Position numbers and translations under genes: made by a program. Positions 1 to 9,149 of a stretch of DNA of 64,000 nt are shown one piece after another (the first letter of the stretch is position 1; every line of letters begins with the position of its first letter). The notes under the pieces were generated by a model. The model was given only the letters and a program-made list of their open reading frames with translations, had not been told where the DNA came from and did not search any database. Origin of the DNA: Sporosarcina sp. P2 (GTDB lineage Bacteria > Bacillota > Bacilli > Bacillales_A > Planococcaceae); NCBI RefSeq assembly GCF_002743255.1, contig NZ_PDYY01000006.1, positions 62,001-126,000 on the forward strand. Reading direction: 5' to 3'.

Positions 1-561
1 TTAGTTATTTTCCCAGCAGTCTTTGCATTCGGTCTTGAACCAGACGCTGGTCCCACATTACTCTTTAACGTCATGCCTACCATTTTCGGGCAACTTCCGT
101 TTGGCACATTGTTCTTCCTAGCATTCCTGATTCTGTTCCTATTTGCTGCGCTGACTTCCGCATTTTCTATGCTAGAAATCATTGTGTCAGCCACTTCCAA
201 AGGGGATGACAAGAAGCGGAAAAAGTACGCGTGGATGATTGGGGCGGCCATTTTTATTGTCGGCATTCCATCCGCATTATCGTATGGTTTACTATCAGAC
301 TTTACGATTTTCGGTATGATTCTGTTCGACGCTTTCGATTATTTAGTAAGTAATATTCTCATGCCGCTCGGTGCGTTGTTGATCGCTATATTCATTCCAT
401 TAAAAATTCCGAAAGAGCGGCTCTATGATGAATTGAAAGCAGGCTCCAACATAAGCAAAAAAATCTTTTCTGGCTGGTTTTTATTGATCCGTTACCTCGC
501 ACCGGTAGCTATTTTGATTGTCTTTGCAGATGTGCTCGGACTACTAGACTTCTTGAAATAA
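1..561 (+). CDS. Sodium-dependent neurotransmitter-symporter-family transporter, C-terminal part
   Basis: The reading frame is open from base 1, so the 5' part lies outside the window; 186 residues are visible. It starts in a stretch typical of the NSS/SNF family ([15 protein letters not shown] followed by [10 protein letters not shown]), and at least four hydrophobic segments follow, ending in a membrane helix close to the C-terminus. Members of this family move amino acids or related small molecules with sodium. The transporter directly precedes an amino-acid dehydrogenase and a 2-oxo acid dehydrogenase, so uptake of an aromatic or branched-chain amino acid is a reasonable inference. The substrate cannot be read from this fragment. 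The first in-frame ATG (73) is internal, not the start. Confidence 0.85.
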   Translation, partial: LVIFPAVFAFGLEPDAGPTLLFNVMPTIFGQLPFGTLFFLAFLILFLFAALTSAFSMLEIIVSATSKGDDKKRKKYAWMIGAAIFIVGIPSALSYGLLSDFTIFGMILFDAFDYLVSNILMPLGALLIAIFIPLKIPKERLYDELKAGSNISKKIFSGWFLLIRYLAPVAILIVFADVLGLLDFLK

Positions 562-569
562 CTAGATCG

Positions 570-601
570 ATTGCTGATACTTTTTACTAGTTTACAGCAA
601 T
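570..601 (+). other. Inverted repeat upstream of pdh
   Basis: ATTGCTG (570-576) pairs with CAGCAAT (595-601) across an AT-rich loop in the gap between the transporter and pdh. No T-run follows, so a strong terminator is unlikely. It could be a weak attenuator or an operator; nothing in the sequence decides this. Confidence 0.3.
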
Positions 602-623
602 AAAATTAGAGGAGGAAATTATT

Positions 624-1757
624 TTGGTGACATTAGAACAAACTTTACAAGACGACAAGGCAAGTGTATTGGATAAAATGGTCGAGCACGAACAAATTCT
701 ATTTTGTCATGATAAAGCAACTGGTCTTCAAGCTATCATAGCCGTCCACGATACGACGATGGGGCCTGCACTTGGCGGATGCCGCATGGCGCCGTATAAA
801 ACGATGGATCTCGCATTACAGGATGTTCTTCGCCTATCTAAAGGAATGACATATAAATGCGCGGCAGCTGATGTAGACTTCGGCGGCGGTAAATCTGTCA
901 TCATCGGTGATCCGTTAAAAGATAAAACGCCTGAGAAATTCCGTGCTTTCGGTCAATTCATCGAATCATTGAACGGACGCTTCTATACAGGGACAGACAT
1001 GGGCACAACGCTTGAGGACTTCGTGCACGCAATGAAAGAAACAAACTACATCGTCGGCAAGCCCGTTGAATACGGTGGTGGCGGAGACTCGTCCATCCCT
1101 ACTGCACTCGGCGTCTTCTATGGTATCAAAGCGACAAACCAGACGTTGTTTGGTGACGACAAAGTAGAAAGCAGAACGTACAGTATCCAAGGTCTTGGAA
1201 AAGTAGGTTATAAAGTAGCTGAACATATTATCAATGAAGGCGGAAACGTGATCGTCACAGATATTAATGAACAGGCCATTGCAGATATTCAAAAGCTCGG
1301 TGGAAGCGCCGTCAAGACTGTATCAAGCGACGAGATTTACAGCCAACAAGCAGATATTTTCGTTCCTTGTGCATTTGGTGGCGTGATCAATGACGACACG
1401 CTGAGCGTATTGAAAGTCCGCGGAATCTCGGGTTCCGCGAACAATCAGCTTGCGGAAAGCCGCCATGGCGAACTGCTCCGTGAAATAGGTATTCTGTACG
1501 CACCGGACTATATCGTCAATGGTGGTGGTCTGATCCAAGTGGCGGATGAACTGTACGGAACGAACCCTGCACGTGTACTCGCCAAAACACAAAATATCTA
1601 TAACTCATTACTTGAAGTATTCAATCAGGCAGAACAAGATCATATTACAACCGCCACTGCCGCAGACCGTATGTGTGAAAAGCGTATTGAAGATGCGAAG
1701 AACCGCAACAGCTTCTTCACGCAATCCAACAGACCGAAATGGAATTTTCATCAGTAA
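624..1757 (+). CDS. pdh: Phenylalanine dehydrogenase (NAD-dependent)
   Basis: This 377-residue protein belongs to the Glu/Leu/Phe/Val dehydrogenase family and reversibly deaminates an amino acid to its 2-oxo acid with NAD. Lys78 (GMTYK) and Lys90 (FGGGK) are the substrate and catalytic lysines, Asp125 lies in TGTDMGT, and the Rossmann loop GLGKVG is at 190-195. The segment [11 protein letters not shown] (151-161) and the C-terminal PKW match remembered phenylalanine dehydrogenases of Bacillus badius and Sporosarcina ureae better than leucine dehydrogenases, which read NPSPVTA there. The start is TTG at 624 or GTG at 627, both served by GGAGGA at 611-616. The gene lies 29 bp before the E1alpha gene, so its product can feed that complex. 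Real substrate preference needs an assay. Confidence 0.88.
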   Translation: MVTLEQTLQDDKASVLDKMVEHEQILFCHDKATGLQAIIAVHDTTMGPALGGCRMAPYKTMDLALQDVLRLSKGMTYKCAAADVDFGGGKSVIIGDPLKDKTPEKFRAFGQFIESLNGRFYTGTDMGTTLEDFVHAMKETNYIVGKPVEYGGGGDSSIPTALGVFYGIKATNQTLFGDDKVESRTYSIQGLGKVGYKVAEHIINEGGNVIVTDINEQAIADIQKLGGSAVKTVSSDEIYSQQADIFVPCAFGGVINDDTLSVLKVRGISGSANNQLAESRHGELLREIGILYAPDYIVNGGGLIQVADELYGTNPARVLAKTQNIYNSLLEVFNQAEQDHITTATAADRMCEKRIEDAKNRNSFFTQSNRPKWNFHQ

Positions 1758-1786
1758 TAAAAATAGCTGGATGAGGTGAAAGATTC

Positions 1787-2854
1787 ATGGAAGAACTATA
1801 TCCAATTACTCAATATGTGAATGAAGAAGGGAAATTCTTGGATGATTCCATTAAAGGAGACATCTCAACCGAATTAGTTCATACATTTTACTATAATATG
1901 CTGCGGATCAGAACGTTTGACCGCAAAGCGAAGAGCCTACAGCGTCAAGGCAGACTTGGAACGTATGCTCTATTCGAAGGACAGGAGGCGGCACAAGTAG
2001 GAAGCGCACTTTCCTTGGAAATAGATGACTGGGTGTTTCCTACCTATCGTGATCACGGCGCCTTGTTGACGTTCGGCGCGAATATGCCGAACGTGTTGCT
2101 CTACTGGAACGGGCGCACGGAAGGTAATGTGCATCCTGGCCGCAATATCTTCCCTCCAGCCGTTCCCATTGCCACACAGCTCCCCCATGCGGCAGGTGCA
2201 GCATGGGCAGATAAACGTAAAGGCAATAAACATGTTTCTATCGCCTATTTTGGTGACGGGGCGACATCTGAAGGAGACTTTCACGAGGGCATGAACTTCG
2301 CCAGTGTCTTCAAGTTACCTGTCGTGTTCTTTAACCAGAACAACGGCTATGCTATCTCGACGTCAATTGAGAAGCAAATGAACTCCAAAACAATCGCGCA
2401 GAAAAGTGTCGCGTATGGCATGCCTGGGATCCGCATTGATGGAAATGATATTTTCGCCGTATATTTTGAAACGAAAAAAGCATTCGAAAGAGCGAGAAAC
2501 GGTGGTGGGCCGACTTTAATTGAAGCCGTTACCCAGCGTTTCGGTGCCCATACCACAGCGGACGATCCGACGAAATACCGCGATCAAAACGAAGTCGAAT
2601 CCACACGCGATCAATTGGATCCCCTGCTGCGCTTAGAACGTTTCATGAAAGAACAAAAATACTGGGACGAAAAATGGGTGCAAGAAATTACTACACAGAT
2701 TCACGAGGAAATTGAAAATGCAGTCGTGGATATGGAAAACTTCCCGAAAGCGAATGTAGAAGATTTATTCGACCATGTATTTGAAGAAATGCCATGGCCA
2801 CTACGGGAGCAGAAAGAACAGTATCTACAATCAGTAAGGAGTGAGCAAGTATGA
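1787..2854 (+). CDS. 2-oxo acid dehydrogenase E1 alpha subunit (branched-chain type)
   Basis: This 355-residue subunit forms, with E1beta, the thiamine-diphosphate decarboxylase of a 2-oxo acid dehydrogenase complex. The ThDP motif runs from GDGATSEGDF (156-165) to NN at 185-186, and PTYRDHG (85-91) is the usual E1alpha loop. A good Shine-Dalgarno (GAGGTG) precedes ATG 1787. The stop overlaps the E1beta start by four bases (ATGA), so the two subunits are translationally coupled. Annotators may call it pyruvate dehydrogenase alpha; the amino-acid dehydrogenase just upstream argues for oxo acids derived from branched-chain or aromatic amino acids. No bkdR, ptb or buk genes accompany it. Confidence 0.85.
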   Translation: MEELYPITQYVNEEGKFLDDSIKGDISTELVHTFYYNMLRIRTFDRKAKSLQRQGRLGTYALFEGQEAAQVGSALSLEIDDWVFPTYRDHGALLTFGANMPNVLLYWNGRTEGNVHPGRNIFPPAVPIATQLPHAAGAAWADKRKGNKHVSIAYFGDGATSEGDFHEGMNFASVFKLPVVFFNQNNGYAISTSIEKQMNSKTIAQKSVAYGMPGIRIDGNDIFAVYFETKKAFERARNGGGPTLIEAVTQRFGAHTTADDPTKYRDQNEVESTRDQLDPLLRLERFMKEQKYWDEKWVQEITTQIHEEIENAVVDMENFPKANVEDLFDHVFEEMPWPLREQKEQYLQSVRSEQV

Positions 2855-3873
2855 ATCCAGTTACTGAAAAATCAGCAGGTGAAACCACTAAAACGACACG
2901 GTCATTAACGCTTGTACAGGCGGTAACAGACGCACTCGGTACGATGCTCGCTGAAGACGACCGCGTCATGCTGCTCGGAGAAGACATCGGGAAAAACGGT
3001 GGCGTATTCCGCGCAACCGAAGGCCTTCAAGAAAAATTCGGTGAAAATCGTGTCATTGACACACCGTTAAGTGAAGCCGGCATTGTCGGCGCCTCGGTTG
3101 GGCTAGCAGTGAACGGAATGATTCCGATCGTGGAAATACAATTTCTCGGTTTCATTTATCCTGCATACGAACAAATTGCCACGCATGTGACCCGAGTTAG
3201 AATGCGGACGATGAGCAAATATACGGTGCCCATGGTCATTCGTGCGCCGTACGGAGCGGGAGTGCGCGCACCGGAAATTCACTCAGACAGTCCGGAATCC
3301 CTCTTTACACATATGCCAGGCATTAAAGTCGTCTGTCCTTCATCTCCTGCCGACGCTAAAGGTTTGCTCATGGCAGCGATTAAAGATCCAGATCCGGTAT
3401 TGTTCATGGAGCCGATGCGCTTATATCGCGCTTTCCGTGAAGATGTTCCGGAAGGGATGTATGAAATCGAAATCGGCAAAGGGAAGAAAGTTGCGGAAGG
3501 TGATGATGTAACCGTCATCACTTGGGGCGCTATGGTGCCTGTCGCGAAGAAAGCGGCTGATAAAGCAAAAGCTAGAGGGATTCAATGTGACGTAATTGAT
3601 ATGCGCACGCTATTCCCTCTCGATAAAGACATCATCGCAGAATCTGTACAAAAAACTGGCCGCGTAGTCGTCGTACATGAAGCACATGAAACGACAGGCG
3701 TCGGAAACGATATTCTATCTATTATTAATAAAAATTCATTCCTGTATATGAAAGCACCGATTGAAAAAGTAACGGGATTTGATGTCCCGGTTCCTTTCTT
3801 CGCACTGGAAGATGATTATCTACCCACTACCAAACGTATAGATGAAGCAATTGAAAAAGTCTATACATTCTAA
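2851..3873 (+). CDS. 2-oxo acid dehydrogenase E1 beta subunit
   Basis: This 340-residue transketolase-like beta subunit completes the E1 heterotetramer. Family features include LLGEDIGKNGGVFR near the N-terminus, DTPLSEAGIVG, the RAPYGAG.RAPEIHSDSPE segment that lines the active site, and the C-terminal transketolase domain with VVVVHEAHETTGVG. The first 18 or so residues are a polar, variable leader. It overlaps E1alpha by four bases and is followed after 13 bases by E2. Length and motifs are normal for the family; nothing looks damaged. Confidence 0.88.
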   Translation: MNPVTEKSAGETTKTTRSLTLVQAVTDALGTMLAEDDRVMLLGEDIGKNGGVFRATEGLQEKFGENRVIDTPLSEAGIVGASVGLAVNGMIPIVEIQFLGFIYPAYEQIATHVTRVRMRTMSKYTVPMVIRAPYGAGVRAPEIHSDSPESLFTHMPGIKVVCPSSPADAKGLLMAAIKDPDPVLFMEPMRLYRAFREDVPEGMYEIEIGKGKKVAEGDDVTVITWGAMVPVAKKAADKAKARGIQCDVIDMRTLFPLDKDIIAESVQKTGRVVVVHEAHETTGVGNDILSIINKNSFLYMKAPIEKVTGFDVPVPFFALEDDYLPTTKRIDEAIEKVYTF

Positions 3874-3886
3874 GGAGGTTTCCCCA

Positions 3887-5116
3887 TTGTTAGAAGTAAA
3901 ACTGCATGATATAGGAGAAGGAATGACGGAAGCCGAGATTCTTCACTATCTTGTGAAACCCGGTGACTCCGTTGTGGCGGATCAAGCCCTTGTGGAAGTA
4001 CAAACAGATAAAATGGTGGCGGAATTACCGTCTCCCGCAACGGGAATTGTAAAAGAACTATTAATCGATACTGCCTCGACGGTTGGTGTAGGCACGACGA
4101 TCTTACTGATTGAAGTAGAAAACGGTTCCGGACGGGCCGAGGAAGCCACTGCCGCTAAGACTGCCCCCGCTGAAACAAAGAAAATCGATGTCACAACCTT
4201 TAAAGGCCCTCACCGGATCATGGCAGCTCCGTACACACGGAAAATCGCCAGAGAAAATGGCGTGGACATTACACGGGTCAGCGGAACGGGTCCTGCAGGT
4301 CGTATTTTAGAAGAGGACGTGTACCGCTTCATGGAAGAAGGAAACAACCAAATTTCCGCTGTGTTGGAAACTGCAGCAACAGATACTTTGCAATCCACTC
4401 CTGCTGCTATAGCAACACCAGCAGTAGCGGAGTCGATACCTTTCACAGGCATTCGCAAGCAAATCGCTAAGAAAATGACACAATCACTGACGACGATTCC
4501 GCATGTTACACATTTCGAGGAAATCGATATGACGAACCTCCTTGCGCTGCGCGAGGAACTAAAAGCTGAAGGTGCCTCTATTTCCGCAGTGGCATTTTTC
4601 ATCAAGGCATTGGTCGTAGCATTGAAAGACTTCCCTGTTTTCAACGCGAAGCTGGATGAAGAAAATGGAGTCATCATTCTCGAAAAAGAATATCATATCG
4701 GACTTGCTGTCGATTCAACACTCGGACTGATTGTGCCCGTTTTGAAAAATGCTCACAAGAAAACATTGCTAGAAGTCAACACTGAAATGAAAGAACTGAA
4801 TGAAAAAGCACGGCTCGGTACATTGTCAGGTAACGAAATGCGCGGTGGCACCATGACCATCACGAACGTCGGACCACTCGGAAGTACGGGAGCGACACCA
4901 ATTATTAACCATCCTGAAACAGCGATTATCGCATTCCATAAAACGAAGAAATGCGCAGTGGTCACGGATGATGATGAAATTGTCATCCGATCGATGATGA
5001 ATATCTCCATGTCATTTGACCACCGAGTCGCGGATGGCGCTACGGCAGTAGCCTTTACAAACCGCTTTGCAGAATTGATTGAAAATCCTAAAAAGCTTTG
5101 GCTGGAGTTGATATAA
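3887..5116 (+). CDS. 2-oxo acid dehydrogenase E2, dihydrolipoyl acyltransferase
   Basis: I place the start at TTG 3887, which gives MLEVKLHDIGEGMTEAE and sits 7 bp behind a perfect AAGGAGG (3872-3878); the longer open frame from 3842 would run into E1beta. The 409-residue protein has one lipoyl domain (1-77) with acceptor Lys42 in TDKM, a peripheral-subunit-binding domain around 108-150 (APYTRKIARENGVD), an Ala/Thr-rich linker, and a catalytic domain ending in HRVADG with His379 and Asp383. No E3 lipoamide dehydrogenase follows, so E3 must be shared with another complex. Lipoate attachment could rely on LplJ at 54.4-55.4 kb. A terminator follows at 5161. Confidence 0.9.
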   Translation: MLEVKLHDIGEGMTEAEILHYLVKPGDSVVADQALVEVQTDKMVAELPSPATGIVKELLIDTASTVGVGTTILLIEVENGSGRAEEATAAKTAPAETKKIDVTTFKGPHRIMAAPYTRKIARENGVDITRVSGTGPAGRILEEDVYRFMEEGNNQISAVLETAATDTLQSTPAAIATPAVAESIPFTGIRKQIAKKMTQSLTTIPHVTHFEEIDMTNLLALREELKAEGASISAVAFFIKALVVALKDFPVFNAKLDEENGVIILEKEYHIGLAVDSTLGLIVPVLKNAHKKTLLEVNTEMKELNEKARLGTLSGNEMRGGTMTITNVGPLGSTGATPIINHPETAIIAFHKTKKCAVVTDDDEIVIRSMMNISMSFDHRVADGATAVAFTNRFAELIENPKKLWLELI

Positions 5117-5158
5117 TGGGTGGTTGGTGAAATCATCCAAGTAGTAACGAATCACTGT

Positions 5159-5186
5159 ACCCCGGTTCACGTTAACCGGGTTTTTT
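5159..5186 (+). terminator. Terminator after the E2 gene
   Basis: CCCGGTT (5161-5167) pairs with AACCGGG (5174-5180) and is followed by six Ts. It lies 43 bp past the E2 stop and ends the transporter-pdh-E1-E2 unit. Confidence 0.85.
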
Positions 5187-5214
5187 CATGTCTAATTTCA
5201 ATTATTTCAAAAAT

Positions 5215-5250
5215 AAAAATCTTTCCCGTTTTTACCGGAAAAGATTTTTT
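5215..5250. terminator. Bidirectional terminator between convergent units
   Basis: An AT-flanked hairpin pairs AATCTTTCCCG with CGGAAAAGATT (one mismatch). It has an A-run on the left and a T-run on the right, so it can stop the E2 unit from the left and the thioesterase gene from the right. Confidence 0.7.
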
Positions 5251-5273
5251 GGAATCGTCAACACTAGTTCACC

Positions 5274-5693
5274 TTACTTAGCCAAGATCATGACAGAGGA
5301 AACGACGTCTCCAACTTTCTTATCGTTTTGAAAAAGACTAGCCACTACATACACCATCTTGCGTCCGAGCCGTTCTACACGCGCTTCCACTTCCACCGTT
5401 CCTGTCAACACGGGCCGGTGAAACGTCGTATGAATATCTACAGAAGCAAACGTCTGATCTTCGGCTATTTTGGAAGCAACCGCATAAGCCATCATAATAT
5501 CTGCCGCAGATGTTAGAAAACCACCCATCGACACGCCGTTTCCATTCATGAACTTCTTATCCACTGTCCAAATGCCACGGGCCAGTCCATCCTCTGCTGA
5601 CAGTACGTCTAGCTGCAATGTCAAATCACAATTGGGAGGCGTTGCTTCCCCCTTTACTACTTTCATCAAATCTACTGTTTTCAGCTCTGCCAT
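5274..5693 (-). CDS. PaaI-type hotdog-fold thioesterase
   Basis: The product looks like a 4HBT/PaaI acyl-CoA thioesterase: a single hotdog domain with NGNGVSMGGFLTSAADIMMAYA (the usual GG-flanked helix) and a closing beta-rich part around HTTFHRPVLTG. Such enzymes cleave acyl- or phenylacetyl-CoA thioesters in the cytoplasm. I chose ATG 5693 (139 residues). A longer frame from TTG 5750 has no good ribosome site, and GTG 5705 is a second possibility. It stands alone on the minus strand, convergent with the 2-oxo acid dehydrogenase unit. Substrate unknown. Confidence 0.7.
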   Translation of the reverse strand: MAELKTVDLMKVVKGEATPPNCDLTLQLDVLSAEDGLARGIWTVDKKFMNGNGVSMGGFLTSAADIMMAYAVASKIAEDQTFASVDIHTTFHRPVLTGTVEVEARVERLGRKMVYVVASLFQNDKKVGDVVSSVMILAK

Positions 5694-5890
5694 CCGCTCA
5701 TCCACTCCATTACTTTGTTTTACTATCTGATACACCAGGGGGAAATGCAACCTGAGGATAATAGGCTTCCAAACAACTACCGCGATACATAACCCGCTAT
5801 TAGCTCAGTCATCTAGGACGATCTTAAGCAAGGATGCAACACACTTCGGTCAGCTATATATCGCAAGTCTAGACTTTAGTAAGTATGCCG

Positions 5891-6709
5891 TTACTGATCC
5901 CCATACTCCCGATAATACCGCTCTACCCCCTCGATCAGACGCTCCGTGCGCATCGCTGTATACTGTTCAAACGAAGGGTCTTCGTTCTCTTTAACGAGCG
6001 ACCATAACGACCAAAGAAAGTCAGTCTTTAACTTTTGCAGATCAAGCGACTCTTTCGAGGAAGCTGGCAAACCGTAATAATCGAGTAACACTTGCTCTTG
6101 CTGCTCACTTAACTCCCGTTCCAAAATAAACGCCGCCAAATCCCATTCTGGCAAATAATTTGCACTGTACTCCCAGTCAATCAACAGCACTTGCTTGGCA
6201 TCATTCTGAATAAAATTACCCGTCACCGAATCCATATGACACGGCGCATACTCTTGCCGCTCCCCTTGCGTCAACTTCCGCAAACGCTCCTCCAACAACA
6301 CGTACAGCGAAGGAATTTCCGTTAACGAATGTTTATACTTCTCTACCTCGTCCCAATAATTAAAACGATTCTTAAATTCCCTATTCGACGAATGAAGCGT
6401 AGCCAACACACCCGCCACTTTCTCCAAATACTCCGGTGTCACAATCAAATCTCGCGTCAAGTCAGCCGTCGCATCATAATACGGAGTCATTTTAATACCG
6501 TCATCGGTAAACACCACATTACCGACCGTCACCCCAATTTCAGCCGCAATTTGCTGGTTTGATTTTTCATTTTGGCGGTTAATAATATCTTCAAACTCAT
6601 GCGCTGGAAAACGTAAAACGTATTTTTGTCCTTTGTGCGCAACGAGGAAGTTCAGATTGGTAAGACCGCCTAGTCTTTTGATGTATGTAAGTTCTTCGAT
6701 TAAAAACAC
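5891..6709 (-). CDS. Choline-kinase/aminoglycoside-phosphotransferase-like protein
   Basis: This 272-residue protein has the fold of the APH/choline-kinase family: LGGLTNLNFLV (nucleotide loop), YVLRFPA with the ATP-binding lysine replaced by the usual short context, the Brenner-type motif CHMDSVTGNFI (catalytic Asp, Asn) and LIDWEYS (metal-binding Asp). LicA-type enzymes phosphorylate choline or ethanolamine; others act on amino sugars or thiamine. The start is GTG 6709 with GAGGTG seven bases upstream. No pathway partner lies next to it, so the substrate stays open. Confidence 0.75.
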   Translation of the reverse strand: MFLIEELTYIKRLGGLTNLNFLVAHKGQKYVLRFPAHEFEDIINRQNEKSNQQIAAEIGVTVGNVVFTDDGIKMTPYYDATADLTRDLIVTPEYLEKVAGVLATLHSSNREFKNRFNYWDEVEKYKHSLTEIPSLYVLLEERLRKLTQGERQEYAPCHMDSVTGNFIQNDAKQVLLIDWEYSANYLPEWDLAAFILERELSEQQEQVLLDYYGLPASSKESLDLQKLKTDFLWSLWSLVKENEDPSFEQYTAMRTERLIEGVERYYREYGDQ

Positions 6710-7517
6710 TTTTTTGCACCTCGGTTTTCTGTACTATCGTACTTATTGTTCTCCTAATATATTTCTGAATTAAAATTAATTATATCAGGACCAACTGTAC
6801 AATCAAGTAACTATCAGAATAGGCCGATTTTTAATTTAGTGCTTGTTTTTTCATCGCTTCTTTTTTGTGTTTTAGATGAGTAAAATTTTCAAATATGCAG
6901 AGCCGATATACATTGTCATTTCGGTTCACAGCGTCCTGTGTTGATTCTCTTTGCTTATTACCACTCACTTGTCATATAGAGTATTTTTCTAAAAAGGATA
7001 CAGGTATTTGATAATTCTTTTGGAGATTGATTGTATGTGACTGGATTTTGTATTGCTTTTCTGTTTTGTCATTCAAGTAATTTATAATGAAATGTGCAAC
7101 ATCGAGATTCTTCTCGACAATGTTTTACTCTTTATATTTAAAGATTCTTTAAGTTCTGTAGTTATTGGCCTGGCGGGTTTGGGCAAGTGCACTTGCTCAA
7201 AATCGTCATGTCCATCTGTCGACTTTAGGCAGACTACTTGTGACTATTGGGCAGGTCCTTGACTCACATTGGGTGGGTTAATTCTAATGTAGTTGAGTAG
7301 GGGTTTTTTATAGACTTCGAAGAGTGATTGGGTCATAAAAAATACTTTTAAGAGTCAATGCACCAGTATTTCATCACTTTTCGAACCAGTTAAACTTCAA
7401 ACAGATTCCCCTCACTCATTATTTTGTTATTCGCTCACCTTTTTTTAGATTCTTTTCAACATAGTGTATTATCGTCGTATAGTGGTTACCTGCGGGTAAC
7501 TTAGTAGTGATTTTGCA
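6710..7517. other. Gene-free AT-rich stretch
   Basis: About 800 bases without a convincing gene on either strand. One 69-codon frame (7053-7262, +) has no ribosome site and an unnatural composition. The stretch is AT-rich, lies between a housekeeping-type gene and the ApeA-like accessory gene, and may be a decayed end of the accessory patch. I see no repeat ends or integrase remnant. Confidence 0.5.
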
Positions 7518-8945
7518 TTAAAAGAGTAATTCTTTAGCCTCCGATATAGTGTAGGAAAATTGCTTACTCTTTAGGATGCTTTCAACAATTAGTTTTTCTC
7601 CTATATTAATTTCTTTAAAGATTATAAGAGTAGCTAAAGCTTTTAATAAATAGATTGAACAATATTTTTGATCATCGCTTTCAAGAATATTGGTTTTTGT
7701 ACCTAGATCATAATGTGTAAGATAATTACGCGTATCTACTAACTGTTGAACAAATTTCCCTCTCTTTTTACTATTTCCTATTAGGACTTTCTGTGTGTCT
7801 GTTTCCAAACTTCCTAATAGTTCTCTAAGTCTCTTATTCAATGAATACTCATTCCCGTGAGCAAGCATACCTTCCAACTTTTTATAAAATACCTCTGAAA
7901 AATTCCCCTCTGCTTCTTTCAGAAGTTTCTCCTTGTAAGAGTGGAACTGACTCTCATCCATAAGCTTTCCATCAAACTTTTTTCGGTGATAAATTTCAAG
8001 AATTTGAATTGCATTTAAAAATCTCGTCTCAAGGTACGCATCAATATAAAAATCACTCATATGAAGATCTATTATAGTCTTTAGATTCTCTTGTTTTTCA
8101 AACCAAGCGTTAAAAATATTATTAAAATCAGCTTCTATATCTTGATATTTTATTGTTGAATCCATATAATGAAACTTTTTTAATTTACTCGATCTATCTT
8201 GTATAAAAAAGTAAGAAATCTTATCCCTATAAGTAGCATCTTCAATTTGCCTCTCTTCTACACTATAGAAAAATAAGTTATTAATCTGTATGGGTAATCC
8301 AATAAACAAGGTATACAAATTACATGTACTATTCATATTCCCTTTATACCATTCCAAGTTTTTACTTTCGTCTGGGATAAGCTTGAATCCTCCTTTATGC
8401 ACCCAATGTAAATCTTCGTGAAAATTTCCTGCTAGGTCTTCAGAATATGTTTCTTCAATCGAAGTCTCGATACAATCAACATAAGTAGTAAATAAGTGTT
8501 TCTTATTAAATTCAATACTTGAAAGGTGACCTGAAGTACCTTCACTGTCAAAATTTGTTTTATAAAGATAATTTGATTTCCACGTTGAGAAATAAGTTGG
8601 ATACATGGCCATAGAGTGGAATTTAATTTCTTTTAAGTTATCAAAAATCCCTCCCACCAAAAATGATTGAATACTATACGTTACTGTATTAAAACCTGGA
8701 CTACTAATTTCAAAGTTTGTTAAGTAGCAATCCATTAATGTGAATTGCTCACCTACATCGGAGAACCCTAAAATATTTTCTAAGAAATCAATCTTTCCAA
8801 AACTGCCGATAAGTTCTAACCTTATGTTATTTGGAGTGAAAAATAATATCCCCGAAACTTTTTCTTTGTTAGTAGCTGTCCACCAGTATCCTTTAATTTC
8901 GAAACTATCAAACATATTCTTCTTCATTGCTTTCGTTTTCACCAT
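7518..8945 (-). CDS. ApeA-like HEPN-domain protein (anti-phage family)
   Basis: This 475-residue protein begins with FEIKGYWWTATN...VSGILFF and LELIGSFG, the pattern of the ApeA N-terminal beta-rich domain. Its C-terminal quarter is helical and holds a HEPN signature R-N-Y-L-T-H (Arg406 to His411). Known ApeA proteins are single-gene anti-phage systems in which the HEPN part is thought to act as an RNase. A good ribosome site (GGAGTGGGG) precedes ATG 8945. Base composition is more AT-rich than the flanking flagellar genes, consistent with transfer. Family membership is from motif memory; activity against phage is inference. Confidence 0.72.
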   Translation of the reverse strand: MVKTKAMKKNMFDSFEIKGYWWTATNKEKVSGILFFTPNNIRLELIGSFGKIDFLENILGFSDVGEQFTLMDCYLTNFEISSPGFNTVTYSIQSFLVGGIFDNLKEIKFHSMAMYPTYFSTWKSNYLYKTNFDSEGTSGHLSSIEFNKKHLFTTYVDCIETSIEETYSEDLAGNFHEDLHWVHKGGFKLIPDESKNLEWYKGNMNSTCNLYTLFIGLPIQINNLFFYSVEERQIEDATYRDKISYFFIQDRSSKLKKFHYMDSTIKYQDIEADFNNIFNAWFEKQENLKTIIDLHMSDFYIDAYLETRFLNAIQILEIYHRKKFDGKLMDESQFHSYKEKLLKEAEGNFSEVFYKKLEGMLAHGNEYSLNKRLRELLGSLETDTQKVLIGNSKKRGKFVQQLVDTRNYLTHYDLGTKTNILESDDQKYCSIYLLKALATLIIFKEINIGEKLIVESILKSKQFSYTISEAKELLF

Positions 8946-9149
8946 TTTACCCCACTCCTATCTAAATAATTGATACCATATCATTTTTAGAATTGAGTAC
9001 CTGCGCACCATACTTTTACGATTGCTGTAATAATTATATTTAAGGTACCAGATTCTCACACAAATACAGCTCAATTCAGAACTGTTTATAAGTTGTGTCG
9101 GGAACTGGCATCTTCTTTTATTAAACTTATAGCGGAGACTTGTTCGTTA
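8946..9149. other. Intergenic region with palindrome copy 1
   Basis: The 200-bp gap between the ApeA-like gene and the zinc-ribbon cassette holds the imperfect palindrome described separately at 9044-9112. No other gene or clear promoter was seen. Confidence 0.5.
9044..9112. repeat. Palindromic element, copy 1 (diverged)
   Basis: The left arm starts GGTACCAGATTCTCACACAA (9044-9063) and the right arm TTGTGTCGGGAACTGGCATC (9093-9112) is its imperfect complement. The same element in better condition lies at 10603-10671. The two copies enclose the two-gene zinc-ribbon cassette. Confidence 0.65.

Noticed and set aside
562..623. Sigma-L (-12/-24) promoter before pdh, as in the Bacillus bkd operon
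   Set aside because: No TGGCAC-N5-TTGC pattern is present in the gap.
624..1757. Leucine dehydrogenase
   Set aside because: DSSIPTA in place of NPSPVTA, and overall match to Bacillus badius phenylalanine dehydrogenase including the PKW end.
3842..3886. ATG 3842 as the start of E2
   Set aside because: It lies inside E1beta; TTG 3887 has a perfect ribosome site and gives the standard lipoyl-domain start.
7053..7262. 69-codon plus-strand frame
   Set aside because: No Shine-Dalgarno, odd composition, and no neighbour in the same orientation.
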